From assembly GCF_037104765.1 (NCBI RefSeq), contig NZ_JBAWSY010000007.1, positions 1 to 64,000 of the forward strand: a stretch of 64,000 bases of DNA. Direction: 5' to 3'. The stretch's first letter is position 1. Every line of letters begins with the position of its first letter. The DNA comes from Psychrobacillus mangrovi (GTDB taxonomy: Bacteria; Bacillota; Bacilli; Bacillales_A; Planococcaceae). The notes below the pieces were generated by a model, which worked only from the letters and a program-made list of their open reading frames with translations, did not search any database and was not told the origin of the DNA. The position numbers and the translations under genes were made by a program. Shown in pieces: positions 35,067 to 43,225 of this stretch.

Positions 35067-35342
35067 ATGGGTTATTTTCCGTCCCAAGGACCAATGAGAC
35101 CACAATCACCTCCTCCGACCGTAAGGCCGCCAAAACCATATGTGTCCTATATCATCGACTGTGTATATCAAAACACTTATATATGGCTTAGAGATGGGAG
35201 ACAATTTTGGTTTTACCCAACTCGTATAGAGATGGATGAAATATCTGGATATAGATGGAACGGTGCTTACTGGGAATTCTATGGATTTGATGAAGGATTG
35301 ATAGATGCTGTTAGCTGTCCTGCTACCCCTACCCTTTACTAA
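35067..35342 (+). CDS. Small proline/aromatic-rich protein, possible spore-surface protein
   Basis: A 91-residue protein. A Pro-rich N-terminus (PSQGPMRPQSPPPTVRPPKPY) is followed by a compact aromatic module: CVYQNTYIWLRDGRQFWFYPTRI and SGYRWNGAYWEFYGFD. Similar short proteins with TYxWLxxGxxFWFxP and GYRW occur in spore-forming Bacillales and are unnamed; a surface or coat role is my inference from composition. AAAGGAGTG lies 8 nt before the ATG and a terminator follows immediately, so it is an independent gene. Confidence 0.7.
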   Translation: MGYFPSQGPMRPQSPPPTVRPPKPYVSYIIDCVYQNTYIWLRDGRQFWFYPTRIEMDEISGYRWNGAYWEFYGFDEGLIDAVSCPATPTLY

Positions 35343-35345
35343 AAT

Positions 35346-35627
35346 TCAAAAAGCCTTGTGGTAATTAGAAACCACAAGGCTTTTCCTTAAGCTATTATAT
35401 ATCTTGTTGAGTTTAAGTACATTATCCAAGGTAGTACAGAGAATAAGAAAGTAGTTGTAGTAAACTATGCCCCCATAGGTTGGGTTCAATAATTTTTTGG
35501 TTGCTCTCCAGAACAAATGCCCTTCTATATCTTCTTCGTTTTCTGCTTTCTTAACCTTCTTTCTGTAATCAATCCAACTACTAATCAATACAATCGAAAT
35601 GATAATTACATATGGAAGTTCATCCAA
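35346..35627 (-). CDS. Hypothetical membrane-anchored protein
   Basis: A 93-residue frame with one N-terminal hydrophobic segment (~4-19), a Lys/Glu-rich middle and a second hydrophobic stretch (~55-70). AAGGAGG precedes the ATG. Its last codons run into the shared terminator, so the C-terminus may be eroded. No family recognised. Confidence 0.5.
   Translation of the reverse strand: MDELPYVIIISIVLISSWIDYRKKVKKAENEEDIEGHLFWRATKKLLNPTYGGIVYYNYFLILCTTLDNVLKLNKIYNSLRKSLVVSNYHKAF
35348..35386. terminator. Bidirectional terminator
   Basis: A 14-bp perfect stem AAAAGCCTTGTGGT / ACCACAAGGCTTTT between two convergent small genes. Confidence 0.88.
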
Positions 35628-35687
35628 ATAGAATCCTCCTTATCCCACAAAAAAGAAACCTCTTCTTAAACTAAACTGCTCCGTTAG

Positions 35688-35720
35688 TAAAAAAGCGTTT
35701 CCACTTATTGCGGAAACGCA
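35688..35720 (-). terminator. Terminator of the 96-residue membrane protein gene
   Basis: Perfect stem GCGTTTCC / GGAAACGC, followed by TTTTTTAC on the minus strand. Confidence 0.8.
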
Positions 35721-35725
35721 CCCAG

Positions 35726-36016
35726 TTAGTTCGATAAAAAATAAAAAAAAATTGCTACCACAAAACTTGGAATTGCAATCAAAGCTGAACGAAAACTAAC
35801 ATTATTTCTTTGTTTTCTATCCTCATCAGATTCAGTTGCAAAGTTAGCTCTCATTCTATCTCCACTTACTAAGACACCTGAAAAAATGAATGATATTCCA
35901 ATAAAAAAGAAACCTATTCCACTAGTAATTGTAGTAACCATTTCAATATCCCATATTACAATAGATACTAAGACACCTATAAGAGATAGAAGAATTCGAA
36001 TTAGAAAATACCTCAA
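35726..36016 (-). CDS. Membrane protein with three predicted spans, function unknown
   Basis: A 96-residue protein: hydrophobic spans at ~3-24, ~30-50 and ~75-94, with a charged loop RMRANFATESDEDRKQRNN between the last two. GGGGGAG precedes the ATG. It ends at its own terminator. I recognise no family. The spacer 36017-36285 has no gene; a small stem near 36238-36262 (AGAGC / GCTCT) may terminate the next gene. Confidence 0.65.
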   Translation of the reverse strand: MRYFLIRILLSLIGVLVSIVIWDIEMVTTITSGIGFFFIGISFIFSGVLVSGDRMRANFATESDEDRKQRNNVSFRSALIAIPSFVVAIFFYFLSN

Positions 36017-36285
36017 GTTATCTCCCCCCTTTTTATCCCTTTTACTTTTATACGAATGAAATGAATAGTGGTTCTAATTTTCTGCTATTGGACTAAACTC
36101 CTAACTATAAAAATTGAGGTATCAACGGTTTTCATCAATTCATAATGTAGAAAAAATATTTTTCATCTATTTTATAAACAGAGTCTTGAAATTTATAGTT
36201 CTTTAATTAACTTGCCTAGAACTGTTCCAAATGAAAATAGAGCCACCTAAGCAGCTCTGAGATTACTTGAAGAGTACTAAAATTT

Positions 36286-36720
36286 TTAATTATTTGTATT
36301 AGCAGGGGTTATTGTCATACTTTCAAAAAAACGAACCGCTGCATTAGCTACTTCAATGTCCTGAGCGCTTGTTGCACCACTTACACCTATACCTCCAACT
36401 ATCCTTTTATTATATATCAGTGGAATTCCTCCACCCAATATGACAATTCGCCCTTGGTTTGTTGTATTAATTCCAAATGATGGCCCTCCAGGAAGTGCAG
36501 CACTAACGAGATTTGCTGTTGGAACTTGCAATGCTACGCTGGTCCATGCCTTGTTTACAGCTATATCAATCCCTGCAATTTTAGCATTATCCATTCGATG
36601 GAAGGCAATCAAATTACCACCTTCATCAACAATTGCTATATCTTCTGAAATACCCATCGTCATTGCTTGTTTCTCTGCAGCTTCTAATAGTGCTTTTGCT
36701 GTTCTTAGAGAGATGATCAA
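36286..36720 (-). CDS. GlcG/HbpS family heme-binding protein (DUF336)
   Basis: A 144-residue cytoplasmic protein of the GlcG/HbpS (DUF336) family. The family pattern is clear: AIVDEGGNLIAFHRMDNAKIAG, then KAWTSVALQVPT and IVILGGGIPLIYNKRIVGGIGVSGATSAQD. Members bind heme or degraded heme, or accompany oxidation of glycols; the role here is open. It is isolated, with no operon partner. AAAGGGGC lies upstream. Confidence 0.87.
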   Translation of the reverse strand: MIISLRTAKALLEAAEKQAMTMGISEDIAIVDEGGNLIAFHRMDNAKIAGIDIAVNKAWTSVALQVPTANLVSAALPGGPSFGINTTNQGRIVILGGGIPLIYNKRIVGGIGVSGATSAQDIEVANAAVRFFESMTITPANTNN

Positions 36721-36884
36721 TAACTGTGCCCCTTTTTAGTTTTTCTTTATTTTATGAACAAATTGATTTTCCGTTACGAGAGTCAGCATATTTTTTATAT
36801 ATCGCGAAGTATTTATTATCTATCGTCCTAACAGCGCTGTAATGCTAAATTTATTGGTATTGACTTGAAACCGACAATTTTATA

Positions 36885-36925
36885 CAAAAAGAAGCAAAAG
36901 AGCTAATGCTCCTCTGCTTCTTTTT
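36885..36925 (-). terminator. Terminator overlapping the end of the YihY-family gene
   Basis: Stem AAAAAGAAGCA / TGCTTCTTTTT with an inner AGAG / CTCT pairing; the stop codon lies inside the stem and a T-rich run follows on the minus strand. Confidence 0.75.
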
Positions 36926-37874
36926 GTTCTAATGCAATTTTTCTTTCTTGCATCACTGCATTCACTTGCCCACCTACTAGTAGCATTATTCCGGAAAGAT
37001 ACAACCAAAGCATCATTACGATAATTCCTCCAATGCTTCCATACGTAGAGGAATAATTTCCAAAATTACTAACATAGTAAGAGAATCCTAACGAAACAAC
37101 GATCCAACCAATTGTTGCAAATGCTGCCCCTGGAAAAACACTTCTTAAAACCAATTTTTTATTTGGTACAATCCAGTAAAGAGCCGCTAATATTAAAAAC
37201 ATAACAATTGGACTGATTGTCCATCTAATATTATTCCATAATTTTACAAAACTCTCTTCAAAACCGAAATAAGAAAATAGAATAGTTCCAATTTGCTGAC
37301 CAAAAACTGGTAATACGAGTGCAACAACTAATAAAAATATTAAAAGTAACGTAAAGACGATCGATAATCCTCTCACAATAAAAAAAGGTCTCGTTTCATC
37401 TAGATCATAAGATCTGTTTAATGACTTTACAATTGCATTCATCCCATTAGATGCTGACCAAATAGTAGCTATAATCCCGAAGGATAATAATCCTCCATTT
37501 CTGTATTGCAAAACATCCGAAACTGTATCTTCAATTAGAATATAAACATCTTCTGGAGCATAGTTTTCTAGAAAGCGAAATACTTGTGCCTCGTCCAAAT
37601 TTAAATATGGCAATAAGGTAACTAGAAAGATAATCATTGGAAATAGTGATAATAAGAAAAAATAAGCAAGTTGAGCAGCAAGTCCTGTAATATCTGTTTC
37701 CTGAATATGTTTAATCAGATGCTTCATGTATCCAGACCAGGTGGTTAAGTCTTGCCTCTCACTTTTTTTCTTTTCTTTCTTTTTAAAATTTAAAAACCTC
37801 AGTCGATCATACCATTTAGTGGAGGACGAAGTGTTTGTATCTGATAATTCCTTATTAAAATGATTAGGTTCCAC
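36903..37874 (-). CDS. YihY/virulence factor BrkB family membrane protein
   Basis: A 323-residue protein. A basic cytoplasmic N-terminus (~1-75, with KKKEKKKSER) leads into the YihY core: ETDITGLAAQLAYFFLLSLFPMIIFL, WSASNGMNAIVKSLNRSYD and about six membrane spans, ending in a charged tail. The family was once called RNase BN by mistake and has no settled function. The GTG at 37874 was chosen because GAGAGGTGG lies just upstream and it removes a 94-nt overlap with the preceding gene; ATGs further upstream lack a binding site. Confidence 0.85.
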   Translation of the reverse strand: MEPNHFNKELSDTNTSSSTKWYDRLRFLNFKKKEKKKSERQDLTTWSGYMKHLIKHIQETDITGLAAQLAYFFLLSLFPMIIFLVTLLPYLNLDEAQVFRFLENYAPEDVYILIEDTVSDVLQYRNGGLLSFGIIATIWSASNGMNAIVKSLNRSYDLDETRPFFIVRGLSIVFTLLLIFLLVVALVLPVFGQQIGTILFSYFGFEESFVKLWNNIRWTISPIVMFLILAALYWIVPNKKLVLRSVFPGAAFATIGWIVVSLGFSYYVSNFGNYSSTYGSIGGIIVMMLWLYLSGIMLLVGGQVNAVMQERKIALEQKEAEEH

Positions 37875-37890
37875 CTCATCCCCACCTCTC

Positions 37891-38283
37891 TTATGATTTA
37901 TTGCTTTTTTCTTCATAAATACTTGAATACTCTTGTGCGGGTATAACAAGTGATTTGTATTCATCTTTTGACTGTGAAAATGCATCTTTCGTATCAGTCA
38001 GTAAAGTTTTAACTTGAGGCGTCATTTCTTTTACTTCATTTACTTTTTGAGATAAATACTTTGCATCTGAAGAAAATTGATCATAAAATGCTTTCCATTT
38101 CGTCACTTGCGATTCAATAGTTGTTTTTAATTCTTCACGGTTTTTACTGTAGTATACAATTTCATTTCTAATATATCTTGATTTGTTCATAACAGAATCA
38201 CGAGTCTTTCTATCAAGCATTGTAATAGCGCCACCAAGCAATGCACCACACATAATACCTTTAACTAATTTATTTTCAGACAT
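37891..38283 (-). CDS. YtxH-like small stress protein
   Basis: A 130-residue protein with a short hydrophobic N-terminus (VKGIMCGALLGGAITMLDRKTR) of the YtxH type and a long amphipathic, coiled-coil-like C-terminal part rich in Lys, Glu and Ser. YtxH-domain proteins of Bacillales are general-stress or membrane-associated with unknown activity. It is 16 nt upstream of the YihY-family gene, so they should be co-transcribed. GGAGG precedes the start. Confidence 0.75.
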   Translation of the reverse strand: MSENKLVKGIMCGALLGGAITMLDRKTRDSVMNKSRYIRNEIVYYSKNREELKTTIESQVTKWKAFYDQFSSDAKYLSQKVNEVKEMTPQVKTLLTDTKDAFSQSKDEYKSLVIPAQEYSSIYEEKSNKS

Positions 38284-38452
38284 ATACTTACCTCCATTTT
38301 TCGCTATATATATTTATAATTATACCCTTGACTTAATGGAATAAAACAAATTAATAATTAAAAAATAGCTTGACTAAGTCTCTGAATTTTAAGAACATTG
38401 GTAATAAGGAAAAAATAAATAGATTTGAAGAAAAAATGGGGGTTAGTAGTCG

Positions 38453-39820
38453 ATGGAGAAATTAAACGAGTTTTTAGGAAGTGTATCATCTTTTTTATGG
38501 GGAATACCGCTATTAATATTAATCGTAGGGACAGGTATTTATTTAACAATTCGAGTAGGATTTTTACAAGTTAGGCTTTTACCTGTAGCTTTAAAACTAG
38601 TATTCTCTAAAAAGCATGATAAGGCAGCAGAAGGAGACATTTCTCAGTTTCAAGCACTTACAACTGCGCTTGCTGCAACTGTAGGGACAGGGAATATTGT
38701 CGGAGTTGCTACCGCTGTAGTTCTTGGTGGACCTGGTGCAATTTTCTGGATGTGGTTCTCCGCATTTTTCGGTATGGTTACGAAATATAGTGAAGCTATA
38801 TTAGCAGTAAGATATCGTGTAAAAGATGCAAACGGTCAAATGGCTGGTGGTCCGATGTATTACTTAGAACACGGACTAAAACAAAAATGGCTTGCAGTTT
38901 TATTTGCAATCTTTGGTGCAATAGCAGCCTTTGGCATTGGAAATGGAACACAATCTAACTCCGTTGCTGGTATCGTAGATGCAACGTTTGGAATTGATAC
39001 ATGGGTTACTGGAATTATACTTACTATTTTTACTGCACTAGTTATCCTTGGTGGGATTAAATCAATTGGTAACGTTACTGCGATATTCGTTCCAGTTATG
39101 GCCTTATTCTATTTAATTGCCGGTTTAATTGTGATGGTTACAAATATCACCGCTATTCCAGAAGCATTCGCAACTATCTTTAGAATGGCATTCTCTGGGG
39201 AAGCCGCTGCTGGTGGTGCAATTGGTGCCGCTATTCGTTATGGTATTGCTCGTGGTGTTTTCTCCAATGAAGCTGGTTTAGGTTCTGCTCCTATTGCTGC
39301 TGCTGCTGCAAAAACAGATCTTCCCGGCCGTCAAGCACTTGTTTCTATGACTCAAGTATTTTTAGATACTTTCTTAATTTGTTCTATTACTGGAATAACG
39401 ATTGTATTGTCAGGACTATACCAGGATAAAAATCTTGCAGCAAATGAATTGACTTCTGCTGCTTTCGGACATTTCTTAGGTGACTGGGGACCAATTGTTG
39501 TAGCAATCGGATTAGTTTTCTTTGCTTCCTCTACTATTTTTGGTTGGGCTTATTATGGAGAAAAATGTTTCCAATATTTATTTAAAAATCCTTCATCCTT
39601 AATTGTTTACCGTATTGCTTTCGTTATAATGGTATTTATTGGTTCAGTTGTTTCTCTAGATTTAATCTGGACTTTCTCTGATATAACTAATGCATTGATG
39701 GCAATTCCGAACTTAATAGGATTACTTGGTCTATCTGGGGTAGTTATATATGAAACGAAACGGATTCAAGATAAATTAAAAGAAGAAAAACTAGCAGAGA
39801 AAGCTGAGAAATCTATTTAG
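38453..39820 (+). CDS. alsT: Sodium:alanine/glycine symporter family protein (AGCS, AlsT-like)
   Basis: A 455-residue symporter with ~10-11 membrane spans. The AGCS signatures are TALAATVGTGNIVGVATA, GGPGAIFWMW, KYSEAILAVRYR and GVFSNEAGLGSAPIAAAAA. The substrate in the family is alanine, glycine or glutamine with Na+. The ATG at 38453 has GGGGG 11 nt upstream, so initiation is not strong. It is monocistronic or followed by yfkK 60 bp further on. Confidence 0.92.
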   Translation: MEKLNEFLGSVSSFLWGIPLLILIVGTGIYLTIRVGFLQVRLLPVALKLVFSKKHDKAAEGDISQFQALTTALAATVGTGNIVGVATAVVLGGPGAIFWMWFSAFFGMVTKYSEAILAVRYRVKDANGQMAGGPMYYLEHGLKQKWLAVLFAIFGAIAAFGIGNGTQSNSVAGIVDATFGIDTWVTGIILTIFTALVILGGIKSIGNVTAIFVPVMALFYLIAGLIVMVTNITAIPEAFATIFRMAFSGEAAAGGAIGAAIRYGIARGVFSNEAGLGSAPIAAAAAKTDLPGRQALVSMTQVFLDTFLICSITGITIVLSGLYQDKNLAANELTSAAFGHFLGDWGPIVVAIGLVFFASSTIFGWAYYGEKCFQYLFKNPSSLIVYRIAFVIMVFIGSVVSLDLIWTFSDITNALMAIPNLIGLLGLSGVVIYETKRIQDKLKEEKLAEKAEKSI

Positions 39821-39882
39821 TAATTGACAATCGTTGCGTAGCGTGAAATGATACTTAATGTATGAAAGGTAGGTACAAAAAA

Positions 39883-40104
39883 ATGAATTTATCTGAGCCT
39901 TCGGTTGAAAATGTTGCGTATATGATTGAAACAATAAAAGAAAAGCTTCGCATGGTAAACGTTGATGCAATGAAATCAGAACATTTTAATGCTAGCCAAT
40001 ATGAAGATTTAGTTTATTTATACGAAATGGTTAGTAAAAGAGACTCTTTTTCTCCAAGTGAAATGCAAGCCATTGCTGCTGAATTAGGTAATTTAAGAAA
40101 ATGA
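39883..40104 (+). CDS. yfkK: YfkK family protein (DUF1128, UPF0435)
   Basis: A 73-residue helical protein of the DUF1128/YfkK family, function unknown. The conserved end FSPSEMQAIAAELGNLRK and middle FNASQYEDLVYLYEMV match B. subtilis YfkK. ATG 39883 was chosen over a start seven codons earlier for family length and the AAAGGTAGG upstream. Confidence 0.88.
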   Translation: MNLSEPSVENVAYMIETIKEKLRMVNVDAMKSEHFNASQYEDLVYLYEMVSKRDSFSPSEMQAIAAELGNLRK

Positions 40105-40110
40105 AATTAG

Positions 40111-40147
40111 AAAATCCTTCACCCCAAAAATGGTGAAGGATTTTTTA
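40111..40147. terminator. Bidirectional terminator between yfkK and psuG
   Basis: Perfect stem AATCCTTCACC / GGTGAAGGATT followed by TTTTTTA. Confidence 0.88.
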
Positions 40148-40149
40148 TA

Positions 40150-41061
40150 TTAAAGATTATTCAATTCAACAGCAATCTTCGCTCCGACTTTTGCATTGTT
40201 ATAAACAAGTGCAATGTTCGATTCTAAGCTTTTGCCTTCTGTTAATTCTTTTACTTTTCCAAGTAAGAAAGGTGTTACATCTTTCCCTTTAATACCATTT
40301 TCTTCTGCTTCTGTTAAAGCTTTTTCAATGATATTGGTAATGTACTCTTCGTCCATAGAATCTTCTGCTGGGATTGGATTTGCAATGATTGCTCCTCCAT
40401 TTAACCCTAATTCCCATTTCACTTTTAGCATTTCTGCAACTTCCTTAGGCTCATCTAAACGGAAGTTTGAATTGAATGCACTTGTTGCGGAATAAAACGC
40501 TGGAAACTTGTCCGTTTGGTAACCTACTACAGGAACCCCTTTAGTCTCTAAATATTCAAGTGTTAGACCAATATCCAAAATAGATTTTGCTCCTGCGCAT
40601 ACAACTGCTACATTCGTAGATGCTAGTTCTTCCAAATCCGCAGAAATATCCATAGTTGTTTCTGCTCCTCTGTGCACTCCACCAATACCGCCAGTTACAA
40701 ACATTTTAATACCCGCTAGCTCTGCACAGATCATTGTTGTAGCAACAGTTGTCGCTCCAATTTCTTTCGAAGCTACCACGTAAGGAAGATCTCTACGTGA
40801 AGTTTTTCGTGCATTGCTACTAGTACCTAGAGTTTCTAATTCTGCATCTGATAAACCTATCTTGATTTTACCTTCCATTATTGCAATTGTGGCAGGAACT
40901 GCACCATTATCACGAATAATCTGTTCTACAGTTCTAGCCATTTCAACGTTTTGTGGGTAAGGCATACCATGTGAAATAATAGTTGATTCTAAAGCAACAA
41001 TAGCTTTGCCAGCTGCCATTCCTTCTTCTACTTCTTTTGAAAATGTTAAAAATTCTCTCAT
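40150..41061 (-). CDS. psuG: Pseudouridine-5'-phosphate glycosidase
   Basis: A 303-residue PsuG, which splits pseudouridine-5'-phosphate to uracil and ribose-5-phosphate. Typical segments are VALESTIISHGMPYPQN, ARKTSRRDLPYV (phosphate and catalytic Lys region), FVTGGIGGVHRGAE and ANPIPAEDSMD. The ATG overlaps the psuK stop as ATGA, so the kinase and glycosidase are translationally coupled. Together they degrade pseudouridine from RNA turnover. Confidence 0.95.
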   Translation of the reverse strand: MREFLTFSKEVEEGMAAGKAIVALESTIISHGMPYPQNVEMARTVEQIIRDNGAVPATIAIMEGKIKIGLSDAELETLGTSSNARKTSRRDLPYVVASKEIGATTVATTMICAELAGIKMFVTGGIGGVHRGAETTMDISADLEELASTNVAVVCAGAKSILDIGLTLEYLETKGVPVVGYQTDKFPAFYSATSAFNSNFRLDEPKEVAEMLKVKWELGLNGGAIIANPIPAEDSMDEEYITNIIEKALTEAEENGIKGKDVTPFLLGKVKELTEGKSLESNIALVYNNAKVGAKIAVELNNL

Positions 41062-42158
41062 GATAAATATTCCTCCAGTTCATTATTTAAAATTACATTT
41101 GATAACTCTGTTCGAACAGTTTCAGCAGATTGTAATGTCTTGCTTGCATTGACCATGCCTGCAATTAACGCTGATTCCATCGCAGTTCCATCTAACCAGG
41201 CGTGAAGCATACCAGAAACAAAAGCATCTCCTGCGCCGGTGACATCAACAATTTCATTGACATCTATTGCCGGCACTATTATCCCTTCGCTAGAGCTACT
41301 AGCATACATAGCTCCTTTACTACCGTGAGTGATAACAACATGTTTTATACCCTTCTGCACAAAAGTTTGTGCAGCTTTCTTCCATGATTCCTGATCTACT
41401 ATTTCCATTTGTAAATAGGTTTCAGACTCATCCTTGTTCAAAATAAGCAAGTCTATTCCTTCTAAGTTATCTGGCATTCTCTCCATTTTAGGAGAAGAGA
41501 CCGGAATAATCGCTAAGGGGATATTCTTCCCAATCGATATTGATTGTAAATATTCAATTACTTCTTTTGGACAATTCATGTCTACAATTATTAATCGGGC
41601 GTTTGTGAGATGAGCTTCTTGTCTTTTAACGTAATCTACGGATAACTCATCGTATATTTCCATATTGGCTAATGCTAAGAGCATTTCTCCATCATTATCT
41701 AATATGGCTGAATACGTTCCAGTTGAATAATTGGTAAGTTTCTCAACAGAAAATAAGTTCATCCAATGACTAGATGCTTTTTCAATTATTTGATATTCCA
41801 TATCATTTCCAACTACAGATAATAATCGCACATTATGCCCAAGTCTACCTAAGTTTTCAGCGATATTTCTTGCTACACCTCCAACACTCTGCATGCTTGT
41901 CGTCGGATTTGAAGTACCCATCTGTAATTTATTTTTCACTATGTATTTTCGGTCTACATTAGCACCACCAATACAAATAACCTCTTTGTTTTCAGGAATA
42001 ATATATGCTCTCCCTGTAATTTCACCATTTTTAATTAATTGAGAAATCGTGTTTGCTACAGCAGGTCTAGACATTTGGAGATTATTAGCTATTTCCTGTT
42101 GAGAGGCATATGGATTATTTTTAAGGTACTGAAATACTTGAAGTTCTTTTGGTTGCAT
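41058..42158 (-). CDS. psuK: Pseudouridine kinase with N-terminal winged-helix domain
   Basis: A 366-residue fusion. Residues 1-55 are a winged helix (QQEIANNLQMSRPAVANTISQLIKNGEI); the rest is a PfkB-family kinase with GGANVDRKY, SVGGVARNIAENL and the catalytic end DVTGAGDAFVSG. It should phosphorylate pseudouridine ahead of PsuG. HTH-PfkB fusions of this type are common in Bacilli and may act as substrate-sensing regulators. Repeated motifs in its own promoter fit self-regulation. GGAGGAGGG precedes the ATG. Confidence 0.92.
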   Translation of the reverse strand: MQPKELQVFQYLKNNPYASQQEIANNLQMSRPAVANTISQLIKNGEITGRAYIIPENKEVICIGGANVDRKYIVKNKLQMGTSNPTTSMQSVGGVARNIAENLGRLGHNVRLLSVVGNDMEYQIIEKASSHWMNLFSVEKLTNYSTGTYSAILDNDGEMLLALANMEIYDELSVDYVKRQEAHLTNARLIIVDMNCPKEVIEYLQSISIGKNIPLAIIPVSSPKMERMPDNLEGIDLLILNKDESETYLQMEIVDQESWKKAAQTFVQKGIKHVVITHGSKGAMYASSSSEGIIVPAIDVNEIVDVTGAGDAFVSGMLHAWLDGTAMESALIAGMVNASKTLQSAETVRTELSNVILNNELEEYLS

Positions 42159-42181
42159 GTTTCTAACCCTCCTCCAAATAC

Positions 42182-42223
42182 AAACTTTTGTTTTTATTAT
42201 AAACTTTTGTTTTGAAATGTCAA
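42182..42223 (-). promoter_or_regulatory. psuKG promoter with repeated operator-like motifs
   Basis: On the minus strand TTGACA (42218-42223), 16 nt, then TATAAT (42196-42201). The word AAACTTTTGTTTT (plus-strand reading) occurs at 42201-42213, between the hexamers, and again at 42182-42194, after the -10. Each copy contains an ACAAAAGTTT-like half. Both copies would lie under RNA polymerase, as for a repressor operator. Confidence 0.75.
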
Positions 42224-42232
42224 AACAAAAAC

Positions 42233-42257
42233 TGACAACTTTCTAAAAAAGTTGTCA
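42233..42257. repeat. Small stem-loop, first copy
   Basis: CTGACAACTTT / AAAGTTGTCAG is an 11-bp perfect stem. A near copy, CTGACAACTTT ... AATTGTCAG, is at about 42859-42880, so the two bracket the repeat-filled segment between them. Confidence 0.6.
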
Positions 42258-42399
42258 GCTTACATAGAATACAAAAGGCAGTTGGTTAATTGGTCTCATT
42301 TATTATTTTTATTTATTGTCATTATTTCCTACTACCTCAAGATTATTCATCCTAAGTATATAAAAAATACGGTAGAATTTTATTGGTTTGGAGAAGTGT

Positions 42400-42452
42400 C
42401 TTCTTGACTCCTGCGGGAAAATCGAGACAGACTAGACCATGCAGGAGCGTAG
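42400..42452. repeat. Left part of a family B palindromic repeat
   Basis: TTGACTCCTGCGGGAAAATCG and GCAGGAGCGTAG are family B words. The element breaks off exactly where the mobile-element-like repeat begins; possible right-hand remains (GCGTAGCGGCTC, TTTAGCCCGCGTAAAGC) are at 42763-42810. Confidence 0.55.
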
Positions 42453-42762
42453 TGAGGTCACTGAAAAACTCTTCAAGGAACGACATTTCGTTCAGATACT
42501 CGCTTCTTGTCTGGGTGACATTGATTTCCGTTCCAGGCGGACGCTTTCCGCCGGCATGGCTTCAGCCGCTTCCCTCGCTACGCTCAGTCCAGGGTCTTCA
42601 GCTCATGCTATTCCGGCTGGAGTCGCCGCCTTCCACTTCAATCAACTATTGTATGCTACTATAGAAATAAGGCACTTTCTGTTCAATTTCGAACAGAAAG
42701 TGCCTTATTTTGTTCAAAAAACAATTAAACCATTTAAAACTCAGGCTCTTTGGTGCCCTAAA
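42453..42762 (+). mobile_element. Candidate non-autonomous element carrying family A repeat, copy 2
   Basis: The left end TGAGGTCACTGAAAAACTC and the right end GGCTCTTTGGTGCCCTAAA are imperfect inverted repeats. GCGTAG flanks both sides (42447-42452 and 42763-42768), a possible 6-bp target duplication. Inside are the family A core (42520-42646) and a perfect 19-bp terminator-like palindrome AATAAGGCACTTTCTGTTC / GAACAGAAAGTGCCTTATT. No transposase is encoded. The spacer up to the next repeat (42811-43005) contains only the second stem-loop copy. Confidence 0.6.
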
Positions 42763-43005
42763 GCGTAGCGGCTCGGCTTTAGCCCGCGTAAAGCAGCAAG
42801 CTTCGGAAAACCTGAAACCTATATAAAAATATATTCAAGTTTTGCTACATTCCGAACTGACAACTTTATGAAAAATTGTCAGCTCAGCTTAACTACAAAA
42901 GATTTTTTTATAAACTGTTATGAAGAATAATAAATCTCCCTAAAGAGAGGTTGCTATATCCAATTAAAATTAAAATAGTAGATTTCTATAAGGAATTGTT
43001 TATAA

Positions 43006-43121
43006 GGCAAGGATCACCACGAAGACTCCTGTGGGAACAGCTTGAGCAGAAGACCCCGAAGGAATGCAGTGACGAGGAGGCTGAAGCCAAGCCCACGGAA
43101 AGCGAAGTGGTGGTCCTTGCC
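43006..43121. repeat. Intergenic palindromic repeat, family B, copy 2
   Basis: Arms GGCAAGGATCACCAC / GTGGTGGTCCTTGCC pair almost perfectly and enclose GACTCCTGTGGGAACAGC, GAAGACCCCGAAGGAATGC, GAGGAGGCTGAAGCC and CCCACGGAAAGCG, the family B words. It is non-coding and lies downstream of motB. Confidence 0.8.
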
Positions 43122-43225
43122 GAATATTCAATGTACATCTCTATGCACCGAAATTGGTTTGGTACAGTTTGAGCTTTGATTAGACAGCTCAAAATTCTAA
43201 TGTATTAACAGACCGTTCGTCTGAA

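Noticed and set aside
42383..43172. Proteins of 73-109 residues between psuK and motB.
   Set aside because: All run through families A and B repeats; no ribosome binding sites or recognisable domains.
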